Source: Pseudogymnoascus destructans (lineage: Eukaryota; Ascomycota; Leotiomycetes; Thelebolales; Thelebolaceae). From it: 64,000 nt of DNA. The DNA lies in assembly GCF_001641265.1 (NCBI RefSeq), contig NW_020167521.1, positions 1 through 64,000 of the forward strand, written 5' to 3'. Position 1 is the stretch's first letter, and each line of letters opens with the position of its first letter. The notes beneath the pieces are model-generated. The model was not told the DNA's origin. It did no database searches and saw only the letters and a program-made list of their open reading frames with translations. Positions 42,232-52,675 of this stretch are shown here, one piece after another. The position numbers and the translations under genes are program-made.

Positions 42232-44331
42232 ATGGGGCCCTCCAGACGTATGCAGAAGCAGGGAATGCCGGACAAGTTGGATGAGGCGCATTTCACAAAT
42301 CTGAAGAGGAAGGCTGGCTTAAGCGTTACGGAGGCGCGGGATGAGAGCAAGAGGGTCAAGGTGTCTGCGAAGAAGGAGCAAGATCACAATATGACCAAGA
42401 AGGGAAGCCATTCCGATAAGCCGGCAAGGAAGACAAAGACGACGACACAGGTGAAGAAGGGGAAGCCCGTTGTCAAGGCTGTATCGAAACCTGCACCCAA
42501 GGCAAAGAAGGGCCCAATGCCACTTCCAGGCAGCGATGACGATATGGAGGGCGCTGATAGCGACGAATCAGATCTGTTGAATGACGAGTTCGATGACCTG
42601 AGCGGGGATGAGGCCGAGCTGGCCAATGCAGATGAGTTTATGGACTCGGGGTCAGAGGTCTACGACTCGGAGGAGGACCACAAGACGAGGGCAATGTTCT
42701 CGGAGGACGAGGATGAAAGCGATGCAGAGGAGAAGTTGACGGCGGCTAATATTGCGGGGTTGTCTCGGAAGTTGGACGAGCAGATGGCAGCGGAGGCAGC
42801 TGATGCTCAGCAGGAATTGGAGGATGCCGCGATGCAGACAAACCTGGCCGGTGACAGGCCCAAGGTCTTTTCGGACGAAGAGAGCGGAGACGATGCCGCG
42901 GTGAAGAGCAAGGCTCTTCTTGCTCCAGATCTTCAATTGTTACGTTCGCGCATCAACGACACTGTTCGCGTTCTCGACGACTTTGCGAACCTATCCGAGG
43001 AAGGCCGATCAAGAGCAGAGTACACTGCGCAATTACTCAAGGATGTTTGCGCATACTACGGTTACTCTGAGTTCCTGGCCGAGAAACTGTTCAACCTCTT
43101 CCCGCCCAAGGAGGCATTTGCCTTCTTTGAGGCCAACGAGACAGCACGCCCGGTAGTCATCCGCACAAACAGCCTGCGGACTCACCGCAGAGACCTCGCG
43201 CAAGCCCTGATCAACCGTGGAGTTACCCTCGAGCCTGTTGGAAAGTGGTCCAAGGTTGGTCTCCAAGTCTTCGAGTCTGCTGTGCCGCTCGGTGCCACAC
43301 CCGAATACCTTGCTGGCCACTACATCCTCCAGGCCGCCTCCTCCTTCCTTCCCGTCATGGCCCTCGCACCGCAAGAGAATGAGCGCGTTCTCGATATGGC
43401 ATCCGCTCCCGGTGGTAAGACGACTTATATCGCTGCCCTAATGAAGAACACTGGCTGCATCTTCGCCAACGATTCCAACAAAGCTCGTGCCAAGGGTCTC
43501 ATTGGTAACATCCACCGTCTGGGCGTCAAGAATACGATTGTGTGCAACTACGATGCACGCGAATTCCCCAAGGTGATGGGTGGCTTTGACAGGGTCCTGC
43601 TCGATGCTCCCTGCTCCGGTACTGGTGTCATTGCCAAGGATCCGTCCGTGAAGACGAACAAAACTGAGCGCGATTTCCTGATGCTACCGCATCTCCAGAA
43701 GCAGCTCCTGCTCGCAGCAATCGACTCGGTAGACCATGCGTCCAAGACGGGAGGATTTATTGTGTACTCAACTTGTTCGGTGACTGTGGAGGAGAACGAG
43801 TCGGTTGTGCAGTACGCTTTATCGAAGCGACCTAATGTGAGGCTCGTGGAGACTGGCCTGACGTTTGGCAAGGAGGGTTTTACGGCGTATATGGGCAAGA
43901 ACTTTGACGCAAAGATGAAGATTACACGGAGATACTACCCGCACGCGTACAACGTGGACGGTTTCTTTGTAGCGAAGTTCAAGAAGTTCGCTCTCACTCC
44001 TGGCAAGGGACTGGGCAATGCAGCACCTGCAAAGGACCAGGCGGCCAAGAATGACGAGCTGGATGTTGACAAGCGTCCGATTGAGCTGATGGGTGGTGAG
44101 GATAAGATGGAGTGGGATGATGAGGCGGATAGGGTTTTCATTGACAAGGCACAACGGGCACGCATGCGCCGGAAGGGCATTGATCCTAATGGGGCGGCCA
44201 AGAATGCAGAGCCTGCGGTGAGGGAGGAGAAGAAGAAGGTGAACAAGAGCAAGGAGAATGCGAAGAAGAATCTTGCCAAGAAGGCAGAGCTGGAGAAGAA
44301 GAAGGCCGATGTGGAGATGGCTGATGCGTAG
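42232..44331 (+). CDS. NOP2: 25S rRNA cytosine-5 methyltransferase Nop2
   Basis: One exon, 699 residues, from ATG 42232 (CACCATGG context). The N-terminal ~230 residues are basic then strongly acidic (nucleolar type). The conserved core has the family pre-motif NSLRTHRRDLAQALINRGV, then the Rossmann fold: DMASAPGGKTTYIAALM (SAM binding), FANDSNKARAKGLIGNIHRL, DRVLLDAPCSGTGV (motif IV, PCS) and VYSTCSVTVEENE (motif VI, TC catalytic cysteine). The NVDGFFVAKFKK block closes the domain; a Lys/Glu tail follows. Nop2 modifies the large-subunit rRNA and is needed for 60S assembly in the nucleolus. Length and motifs are complete. The PAC box upstream agrees with this role. Confidence 0.94.
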   Translation: MGPSRRMQKQGMPDKLDEAHFTNLKRKAGLSVTEARDESKRVKVSAKKEQDHNMTKKGSHSDKPARKTKTTTQVKKGKPVVKAVSKPAPKAKKGPMPLPGSDDDMEGADSDESDLLNDEFDDLSGDEAELANADEFMDSGSEVYDSEEDHKTRAMFSEDEDESDAEEKLTAANIAGLSRKLDEQMAAEAADAQQELEDAAMQTNLAGDRPKVFSDEESGDDAAVKSKALLAPDLQLLRSRINDTVRVLDDFANLSEEGRSRAEYTAQLLKDVCAYYGYSEFLAEKLFNLFPPKEAFAFFEANETARPVVIRTNSLRTHRRDLAQALINRGVTLEPVGKWSKVGLQVFESAVPLGATPEYLAGHYILQAASSFLPVMALAPQENERVLDMASAPGGKTTYIAALMKNTGCIFANDSNKARAKGLIGNIHRLGVKNTIVCNYDAREFPKVMGGFDRVLLDAPCSGTGVIAKDPSVKTNKTERDFLMLPHLQKQLLLAAIDSVDHASKTGGFIVYSTCSVTVEENESVVQYALSKRPNVRLVETGLTFGKEGFTAYMGKNFDAKMKITRRYYPHAYNVDGFFVAKFKKFALTPGKGLGNAAPAKDQAAKNDELDVDKRPIELMGGEDKMEWDDEADRVFIDKAQRARMRRKGIDPNGAAKNAEPAVREEKKKVNKSKENAKKNLAKKAELEKKKADVEMADA

Positions 44332-44589
44332 TTCTGTCTCGATATGAGTGGAGTTCTAAGACTTGCATAATAGGAGTTTTGCTAGGATAGCCGGAATACT
44401 ATTTCGAGAAATTGTTGATTGCTCTGTTCGCTGATCGAATTTGTGATTCCCTGTGTCTTTGGAATTGAGGGGATATAACTTCCAGCCTCCCTGTAATGCG
44501 TATACCCCTCTCCACGAAGCCATGTTTCCTCATAATCTAACCCCATGCCACCAACCCACCTCCTAAACGATATCCAAACGCCCCCCTAA
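44332..44589. other. NOP2 3' flank up to the Gypsy-2 breakpoint
   Basis: Unique-looking sequence. Gypsy-2 Pol ends with its stop at 44590, directly against this flank, with no 3' LTR; the breakpoint is near CCCCCCTAAC at about 44581-44590. Confidence 0.5.
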
Positions 44590-46462
44590 CTACACTCGAG
44601 CAGCAGGATACCAAGTGTTGTCTAGTGGGTGGTTCTTCCATGCTGCCATATAGAACAGCTTCTTCCATAGGAGTTTAGAATCTAGGATTTCTTCAACTTC
44701 CCATTCAAGTTCATCTTCTATAATGATTGGCAGGGGTGGTTCATGGTGCTGGCCTTGTAAAACATCATCTGAGTCAAGTCGTAAGAGGTTGCTATGAAAC
44801 ACAGGTGTATCTTCATGCTTGGTGGTAGCTGGAGTCGGTATGCAACATTCCCAATTTGCTCAAGGATTTGAAATGGACCAACTTGCTTATGGCCAAGTTT
44901 CTTTGGGTTTTGATATTCCGAGTAGAAAGCCAGACCCGGTCTCCTATCTTATATCTTGGTGCTGGCTTCCTGTTTTGATTTGCAAAGTGCTCCATTCGGG
45001 TTTGTGAGAGGGCAATCTGGTCTTGTAGGAATTCCCAAATATCTTTCATGTTTTGAGCTATGTCCTTATGTTCTTGAAGGGCAGTTTGGAACGTGCTATC
45101 CTCTATATCAAAGCTCATTCTTGGCTCGAAACCCTTGTTTGCAAAAAATGGGCTAACTTTTGTTGAGTCTGATGGAAGGGCATTTGCTGCGACTCAATGT
45201 ACTTAAAGTACGTACACAATATAATTCTAATTATCTAATATATATATTCAGCCATGCAAAGATATTCAACCCAGTTGTCTTGGAGATAGTTGACATGAGC
45301 CCGTAAATATCGCTCGAGTTCTGCATTAAACCTCTCAGTTTGCCCGTCCGTTTCTGGGTGGAAGGCTGTAGACAATTTGATTGTAACTTTCCAAACTTTG
45401 CAGAGGATTTTCCACACTACAGCTACAAACTGGTGCCTTCTTTACCTGCAAAGCATGGGATAAAATGGCGCTCTTTTGTAAGTCGGCATGCTACTACAAG
45501 GATAGAATTGTTTCCTTCACATAATGGTAATCCTGTAATAAAATCGAGTGATATGTCCTTCCATGGTTGGCTTCCAATTGGGATTGGTTGTAGGAGTCCA
45601 TTGTATGCGTCCCGGGTTGGTTTTGATCTCTTGCAGGTATGGCAATTCCTCACATATTGAGTGATAGTCTTGTCCATCCGGGGCCAGTAGTACTGTCTCT
45701 TAATGATTCGAATCAGCTTCCCAATTCCAGGGTGTCCCATTGCTGGCTGGTCGTGAACCTCATGAAGGAGTTTAACTCGGACGTCTTCTGGGATCCAAAC
45801 TCGATTTTGGTAGAGTAGGAGTCCATTTCTCTCTTCGCAATGTGCTAAGGCTATATTTGGGCTATCTCGCTCGTTGTTCTGTAGTCTTCAGATTGTATCC
45901 TTGCATAATTCATCCTGGAGCTGCGCAGCTTGAATCTGTTCATGGATGCTTTGATCTTGTGGTAGGATTGGTGCAAGTTGAGCATCTTGTGCCTGCCCTT
46001 GACTTTTGAGTTCTAGCTGCTGTGCGAGATCCGGATGGAGTCTCTCAAGGGGTAATAGGGTTTGAAGCTGTTGTTTTTGACAGTCATCTTCTTCATTCCC
46101 TTCTGGTCTATCTCCTGGTCTTCGAGTTAACGCATCTGCTTTTCCGTTCTGCTTGCCAGGTCGATATATGATTTGGAAATTGTATTGAGAGAGGAATTCT
46201 GCCCATCGAGTTTTGCCGCCTAGTAAGCTTTTTTGTGCTCATGAAATATTCAAGACTCTTGTGGTCTGACAAAACTTGTACTGGCATTGCTGTGCCCTCA
46301 ACTTCTGGTCTCCATGCTTCGAAGCATCTAATGATGGCCAGTAGCTCCTTGTCATAGATCTCGTAATTGCACTCAGCAGGTGTCATTTTCTTTGAGAAGA
46401 AGGCAATGAGGTGTAGTACTCCTTGGCCGTCCTTCTGTGATAGAACTCCTGAGGATATATAG

Positions 46463-46859
46463 TGTAACGCTGACTTCTAAACGATAGAAGACACAGAGGT
46501 TCTCTTGCGTAAAGGTTTACTTATCAGAGGAGGCAGGGGATCAGACACAAAGGCTTCAAGTAACACGTTACTAGTATATAACAAATACTGTATTGAGTTG
46601 AGCACGAAGCTCCTATCTAAGGAAATACTATCTACTTATATAGTGGCGTCGTGCCTCATGGGTAATCTGGATAGTTGGCGGATAGCTAGATATTCAGGAT
46701 AGTTCGTGGATAGCTCAACTATCCAATATCCACTAGTTTCTGCAACTATCCATTAGCCCCGTCACATGGCAGCCTACCCCGCTTCCCACTGTGACTCACA
46801 CGTCACGTTACTAGGCCCTGGCCCTGTAACCATGACATCATGTTACTATAGCCGTAACA
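46463..46859 (-). mobile_element. Solo LTR (Gypsy-3 family, 397 bp) with TATAG duplication
   Basis: It runs TGTAACGCTG..GCCGTAACA and is flanked on both sides by TATAG (46458-46462, 46860-46864). It interrupts the RNase H start of Gypsy-2 between SDY and ISSG. The first ~190 bp are nearly identical to the LTR at 10811-11285, but the remainder is different and has GGATAG-rich repeats. Strand is set by analogy with that LTR. Confidence 0.85.
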
Positions 46860-46880
46860 TATAGTCTGAGGCATCTGCTT

Positions 46881-47786
46881 TGTAATGGTGGGTGCACCAG
46901 ATGTGAGAATCTAGCCACCCAAGGAAGGGATGAATTTACTAAGACAACACACTGTCTTAGAAAACAGAGCCAAAGGGTCATAGCTTAGACTATTCCACAA
47001 TGCAGCAATCAGGTGTGTGATGTAGTGAAGTGGTTCAGACAAGTTGCAACAAATGTTGAGTCTGGGAACTCAGGGGTAAGTCAGAGGTTTAACACCTCAC
47101 TGACTTTTCAGAAACAAGGAGTAACAAGATGAATGCTTGGAAGCTTGGAAAAGACGTGGAAGTATGTGATAGTCGATTTACTGTATTGTCTGCTTGCCCT
47201 TTCTTAAGGAAAGGGCAATCCTATTTATGCTAAGGAGTGTAGTTCTCTCATTTTCCAAGACTTTCCATGACTTACCAGGTTTGGTAACTGTAGTCGATGT
47301 AAGAGAATCCCATAGAACCATCTCTTAGGTTTGTAGCCTATAGGAAGTAAAAGGAGGTCCAAGGTCAGAGTACCCCTATAGACAAATTATGTCATAGACA
47401 AATTATGTCATAACTTAACCAATCTTGTAACTAAAGAGCGATGACATGTAATGAATCATAGAGGTTCGTAGGAGCTTTTAGAGCTATCGTTCATGCTCCT
47501 AGGCCTCTAGTTGGTAGAGATATGTCATGTGGTAGTATGAGTGATGTCATGTAATGAATCATAGAGGGTTGTAGAGATATGCTATGTGGTAATATCGGCC
47601 CAGTAACTAAGGAGCGATGACGTGTAATGAATCATAGATGGTTGTAGCAATCGTTGAGTAGTATTGCTCTTGTTGTTGGTGTGATAAGCCAAAATATGTA
47701 TAGTGACTTGTAGGTTTGAGGAGGAGATTTCCAAGTTTGCTCTTGAGTTTGATAGCAAACTGAGTGCAACGAATGTCAGTATGACA
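46881..47786. mobile_element. Solo LTR (906 bp) with TGCTT duplication
   Basis: It runs TGTAATGGTGGG..CAGTATGACA with TGCTT at 46876-46880 and 47787-47791. It lies 17 bp of Pol sequence away from the other solo LTR, between YVEA and DASDY of Gypsy-2. An inverted, diverged copy is at 51379-52314. It contains a palindrome GCCCTTTC/GGAAAGGGC (about 47200) and internal repeats of TGTAATGAATCATAGA. Confidence 0.9.
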
Positions 47787-49273
47787 TGCTTCCACATATG
47801 CTGTTTTGTCCCGGTCAAAGTGTTGTAGCACGGGTGCTTCTGTAACAGTCTTCTTAATCAACTCAAAGGCTGCCTGGCAGGCTTGGTTCCATTCGAATAT
47901 TTGACTTTTCTTTGTGAGATTTACCAGTGGCTTCATAATAGTAGAGTAGCTTCTTATAAACCACCGGTAGAACACACAGAACCCAATGAAGGCTTGTGTA
48001 TCTTGGAGCGACCTTGGTGCTTTCCATTCAAATATAGTTTGGACTTTTGCGGGGTCCATTCTCATGCCGTAGATTCCAATGATAAGTCCTAGGAATTTTG
48101 TTTCTTGGACATAGAATTCACATTTTGCAATGTTTGCTTGTAGTCCAGCTTCACGGAGCTTCTGTAAAACCATTTGCACATGCTGGGTATGCTCAGATCG
48201 ATGCGCACTATAGATGAGAAGATCATCCATATATGCTGTAACAAATTTGTTTATGTATTCCATAAGGGTTTCGTTCATATATTGCTGGAATGTTGCAGGG
48301 CCATTTGTAAGGCCAAAAGGGAGGACCTTGTACGTGTATGATCCAAATCTCGTCTTAAAGGTAGTGAGATCTTCATCTTCTTTTGTTTGCATACAGATCC
48401 GATTAAATGCATGACGAATGTCAATCTTTGTAAGATATTTGGCACCTGTGATCTGAGCCAATGTTTCATCGATGAGGGGTAGTGGGTATGAGTCTTTTCT
48501 TGTAATGGCATTTAACTTGCGGTAATCAACACAGAATCGAAGTCCGCCACCTGGTTTGCAGACGAAAAGGACAGGAGAGGCAAAGGGAGCTTTGCTAGCT
48601 TCAATAAATCCTTTCGACAAGTTGTCGTCAATATATTTCTTCACAAGATCAAGTTCCTCCTTTGACATGTTGTAAAGGGGCGCATGTCCTAATTTCGAAT
48701 CTTGTTCTAAGACGATGTGGTGGTCTGCATATCGGTGAGGGGGGAGTTCATCTGCAGCCTGCTTTGAGAACACATTGAGATATTCATGGAACTCCTTTGG
48801 GAGGATCAGTTTTGGGTCGATTTCCTTCACTTTCTCCTTTGCCTGTTCAGCGAGTATATCTTTAAATGATACTGCAAAAACCTCAGCTCCCTTCTGCTTC
48901 CGAAGCATATTAAATGGTGCAGCTCCAATCATTGACATGTTGTAAAGGGGCGCATGTCCTAATTTCGAATTCAGGCGAGGGTATATAGCATGAGTGATGG
49001 GAGGGGCTGCTGTTCCATCAAAGCCTTGAATAGGGCGTGGCTTTAAAAGCTCTACTGGTGATATGCCTTCTATCTCACAAATTCGTTCTGCGTCAACAGC
49101 ATTCACAAAGTTTCCTCCAGTAGCTCCAGTATCGATAAGAGCTTGTGCTTTGATTTTTGATTTTCCTATCATACAAGTAACTATAAATGGAGTATCTGGA
49201 TCTAATCCAAAGCTTGAGGAAGAAGTTGCAATTCTGGCTGTCATGACACCTTCAGTGACGTCTTGTCTGAAGG

Positions 49274-50510
49274 TTATTCTTTTCCCGAAAGTGGAGCATC
49301 ATAAGTGCTAACTTCGTGGACTTGAGCATTCTTGGTAGGACATTCATAAGCTCAGTGTCCAGTTTTCTGGCAATGGAAGCAGCGGCCTTCCTGCATTAAC
49401 TTCTCAGTTGCAGGGTTCTGATGTGGTGCACGATATAGTCTTGGTGGTCTAAAGCCAGCAGGTGGGTTTGTAGTAGGCTGCTTAGCCTTACTGTGAAAGT
49501 CTTGTGGCTTAAAGGCTTGCTGAATAACTCGAGGGACAGTGCGAGCATCTTGGATTTGAAGTTGCTGGATATTCTGATCAATCAGTAAGCACTTTTGTGC
49601 AAAGGCATGGAGAGAGCTTGGATTTATCTCTGCTATTAAAGCAGTCTGCATCTTCGTATTAACCTTATGGTGGAGGTCATCAATGAGGGTCTCCTCTGAG
49701 TAATCCAGTTCAACAGTGAGTCTCTGGAACTCTGCCCAAAAGGTAGCAAAGTTATCCTTGTTTTGGAAGAGCTTTCTATAAGTGCGTTGTGCAGTAAAGC
49801 AGTGGTCTGGATCACTAAAGACTCTGTCTAGGACTTCAAACATTTCCTCTACAGTTTGAAACTTGTTCTGAGTAGATCGAAGGCGTGGATTGATGTGAGA
49901 GGAGGCTTTGCCACCTAGTCTGCTTTGCACATAACCCATCTGAAGGGCTGGAGTAGGAAAATGGTCAAGGTTCGCCTCGAGCTTCATCTTTATCTTAATG
50001 TTCCAATCGTCATAAGCTGGCTCTATTCCGTCTGTGAGAGTAGGAGGGTCTGGGATATTAGTGGATTTCTGGTGTGATTCTCTATTGCGAGTAGTGCTGC
50101 TATTTGACTTCTCATTTTCAAGATATTTCACAACAGCAGCTTGTCCTGCCATTGTTTGCTCATGAGCTTGGATAACCTCTTGTAGCTGGCTGATATTGTC
50201 ATCATATGTAGCCTTCTCCTCTCGACTCTTCTGGAGGGTAGTATTGTAGAGCTGGGTGACATGATCATAATCCTCCATCACCTGCTTTTGGATTTGAAGC
50301 GCAGCCTCTCTCTGGGCTTGGCTCCAGGTGCTCACAACTGAGGTCTTTAAGCTCCCAAATGCGAAGGGTAGCTTGGTGTTCTGGATCCTCGAGTAGTGTT
50401 TCCCTGCTATTGTAGGTGTGGCTTTCTAAGCAGTCCTCATTGCTTATAGTAGATTGGGTTTCTTGTCCTTGATCTTGACTCCTCGTCACGGATGACATGT
50501 CCTTGTGCAT
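49274..50510 (-). pseudogene. Gypsy-2 Gag, broken
   Basis: The main frame (below 50335) encodes a coiled-coil-like N-terminal region, IPDPPTLTDGIEPAYDDW, a capsid core with HINPRLRSTQNKFQTVEEM and DPDHCFTAQRTYRKLF, and a zinc knuckle CFHCQKTGH. The 5' part (about 50340-50520) is in another frame. A TGA at 49352-49354 replaces an expected CGA within the knuckle; the frame then continues to a TAA at 49274-49276. Two codons before it lies GGGAAAA (49280-49286, minus strand), a -1 slippery heptamer in the correct register to enter Pol. Confidence 0.83.
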
Positions 50511-50917
50511 CGCGTGCCATTATAACAGGCTTCGCTTCTTGTCATTGGAATTGTTGAGGTCAGGATCTTCTTCTGACTTTGTTGGTATCAGGAACTAGAC
50601 ACGTATGTGGTGAAGGCCCTATTATGCAGTTGTCGGCTGTACGAGCCACTCAAGAGGAGCACACTTCCGTCACGGTTATATCCTTGTTGAGGGAGCATCA
50701 CGGAAAGGTCTAATTCTGCTGATATAATGTTCTGGGTTCTGATGCTTGAGTGTGGTATTGAGTTGACTTGTGGTTTCTGGATTTGATGTTCTGGTGTTCT
50801 GGTTCTGGAGGTTCTGTTGCTCAAAGGTTTGTGCTGGTTTCTGGTTTGAGGGTTCTGTTGCTCGAAGGTTTGTGCTGGTTTCTAGTTTCTTGCTCAGGAT
50901 GAGCTAATGAAGAAATG
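50511..50917. other. Gypsy-2 leader (untranslated)
   Basis: Between the primer-binding site and gag; it is related to the Gypsy-1 leader at 15840-15945. It carries a short direct repeat (GGTTCTGTTGCTC.. at about 50812 and 50850). Confidence 0.6.
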
Positions 50918-50930
50918 AGATTCAATCTTA
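50918..50930 (-). other. Putative self-priming primer-binding site of Gypsy-2
   Basis: AGATTCAATCT (50918-50928) plus TA lies directly before the LTR and is the perfect 11-bp reverse complement of AGATTGAATCT at 50980-50990 inside the LTR. Position and two-base spacing are the same as in Gypsy-1, but the sequence differs at matched positions. Confidence 0.65.
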
Positions 50931-51259
50931 TGTTACAATGGTCATAGAGGTCATGATGCCAGTCCAGGAAAAGTAATCTAGATTGAATCTAAAGAGAGAA
51001 GAAGAAGAAGAAGAAGGAAGGAAGGTGAGGCTATTCCTCATAACATACAGTTGTCTGCTTAGCAGTTGTAACCTTGGTGGCTAAGGCTACACCCGTAATC
51101 CCCATAACAACCGTAACAACCGTAATAACCGTAATAACCGTAATAACCGTAACAACCGTAATAACCGTAATAACCGTAATAACCGTAACAACCGTAACAA
51201 CCGTAACAACCATAACAACCATAACAAGCTGTGACAAGCTGTGAGCTGTAATCGTAACA
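50931..51259 (-). mobile_element. Gypsy-2 5' LTR (329 bp)
   Basis: It begins TGTTACAATGG and ends AATCGTAACA on the plus strand. It contains a purine-rich GAAGAAG tract (about 51000) and a 9-bp minisatellite. Beyond it lies a fragment of another Gypsy reverse transcriptase, into which this element appears to have inserted. Confidence 0.7.
51100..51222. repeat. 9-bp minisatellite CCGTAAYAA in Gypsy-2 LTR
   Basis: About 13 copies of CCGTAACAA/CCGTAATAA with a few CCATAACAA variants. It gives a Val/Thr/Ile repeat frame on the minus strand that is not a gene. Confidence 0.85.
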
Positions 51260-51306
51260 GATAGGTGCTTCTGTGAACTTCGTCTTAAGTTCCTGAAAAG
51301 CAGCAC
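51260..51306 (-). pseudogene. Tiny Gypsy reverse transcriptase remnant
   Basis: The minus strand reads AFQELKTKFTEAPI, the conserved connection segment after the reverse transcriptase thumb. It stops exactly at the Gypsy-2 LTR end, so it is the target into which Gypsy-2 jumped. Upstream similarity fades within about 20 bp. Confidence 0.5.
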
Positions 51307-51378
51307 TATAAATCTAACGCTATTTCTACCTTAACTCGCCTTTACTTCTCTTGATTACCTGCCCCTGTTTCTCGCTCA

Positions 51379-52314
51379 TGTCATACTGACATTCGTTGCA
51401 CTCAGTTTGCTATCAAACTCAAGAGCAAACTTAGAAATCTCCTCCTCAAACCTACAAGTCACCATACATATCTTGGCTTATCACACCAACAACAGAAGCA
51501 ATACTACTCAACGATTGCTGCAAACTCTTCTACTACATCTGTTTATGCTACATACATCACGGCATATCATTTGGACACTCATTGAACAAGTTATTAAGAA
51601 AATCTCCTCCTTAAGGGGGTGGGCCAATACTACCACATGGCATATCTCTACCAACTAGAGGCCTAGGAACATGAACAATAGCTCTAGAAGCTTCTACAAC
51701 CCTCTATGATTCATTACACGTCATCGCTCCTTAGTTACCCACAAGATTGGTTAAGTTATGACATAATTTATCTATAGGTACTCTGACCTTGGACCTCCTT
51801 TTCACTTCCTATAGGCTAGGAACCCAAGAGATGGTTCTATGGGATTCTCTTACGTTCACTACATGATTAGCAAGCTAGTTGTGGGTCGCACTTGATTTCT
51901 AATACATTTACCAAGCCTGGTTAGTCATGGAAAGTCATGGAAAATGAGAGAACTACACTCCTTTGGCATAAATAGGATTGCCCTTTCCTTAAGAAAGGGC
52001 AAGCAGGCAATACAGTAAATCGACTAGCACATACTTCTACGTCTTTTCCAAGCTTCCAAGCATTGATCTTGTTATTCTCTGTTTTTGAAAAGTCAGTGAG
52101 GTGCTAACCTCTGACTTACCCCTGAGTTCTCAGACTCAACATTTGTTGCAACTTGTCTAAACCACTTCACCACATCATACACCTGATTGCTGCGTTGTGG
52201 AATAGTCTAAGCTACAACCCTTTGGCTCTGTTTCCTAAGACAGTGTGTTGTCTTAGTAAATTCATCCCTTCCTTGGGTGGCTAGATTCTCATATCTGGTG
52301 CACCCACCATTACA
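51379..52314. mobile_element. Solo LTR (936 bp), inverted copy, GCTCA duplication
   Basis: It runs TGTCATACTGAC..CACCATTACA with GCTCA at 51374-51378 and 52315-52319. It is the same family as 46881-47786 but in opposite orientation. It has a different internal arrangement (a 200-bp stretch around 51500-51650 not matched in order) and the same TTTCC/GGAAA palindrome near 51980. Confidence 0.9.
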
Positions 52315-52675
52315 GCTCATTAAGTAGAGTGTAGGCCTTATGGCCTAGAGCCTTATCTTGCTCGTTCTTCGTAGGCCTAGCCTCTAAGAGCCGCATTTCC
52401 TACAACGTGCATCCATCTAGGTAACTCGTATGTTTCGCAATGTAGTAGCGGTTTTAATAGCTCATCATTCGCATGTCGTACCTAGACAACTAAGCCCTAC
52501 ATTAGGCGAGAGAACCTACTATCTTATAATAAGAACCTAGTTAATATATCCAACCCTCTCGAATATATCTTCTTGATTATCTATTGCCTTCTCGCCACCT
52601 TCCGAACTGGTGTCAATTTTCGTTGGCTCAGTCTCTGGTCGGCTAAGAGACTTACCCGTCGACTCCATTGTCATC
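52315..52675. other. Spacer between solo LTR and permease gene
   Basis: About 360 bp; 3' flank of the permease. No recognised feature. Confidence 0.45.

Larger units (their letters stand above)
44590..49286 (-). pseudogene. Gypsy-2 Pol (PR-RT-RNaseH-IN-chromodomain), interrupted
   Basis: Pol runs on the minus strand from 49286. Parts in order: aspartic protease (ALIDTGATG, about 49130); reverse transcriptase (PGGGLRFCVDYRKLNA, YMDD near 48220) to YVEA at 47787; then, after two nested LTR insertions, RNase H (YDKELLAI, LSDHKSLEY); integrase with an HPETDGQTERFN core end (about 45340) and zinc-binding GHPGIGKLIR..HTCKR (about 45680); and a chromodomain (EWEVEEILDSKLLW..LDNTWYPAARV) ending at 44590. 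The integrase is broken by frame changes near 45120-45235 and 45420. About 100 codons between protease and reverse transcriptase are replaced by a 39-bp copy of downstream sequence. Not functional as it stands. Confidence 0.88.

Noticed and set aside
51031..51306. Val/Thr/Ile repeat frame
   Set aside because: Translation of the 9-bp LTR minisatellite.
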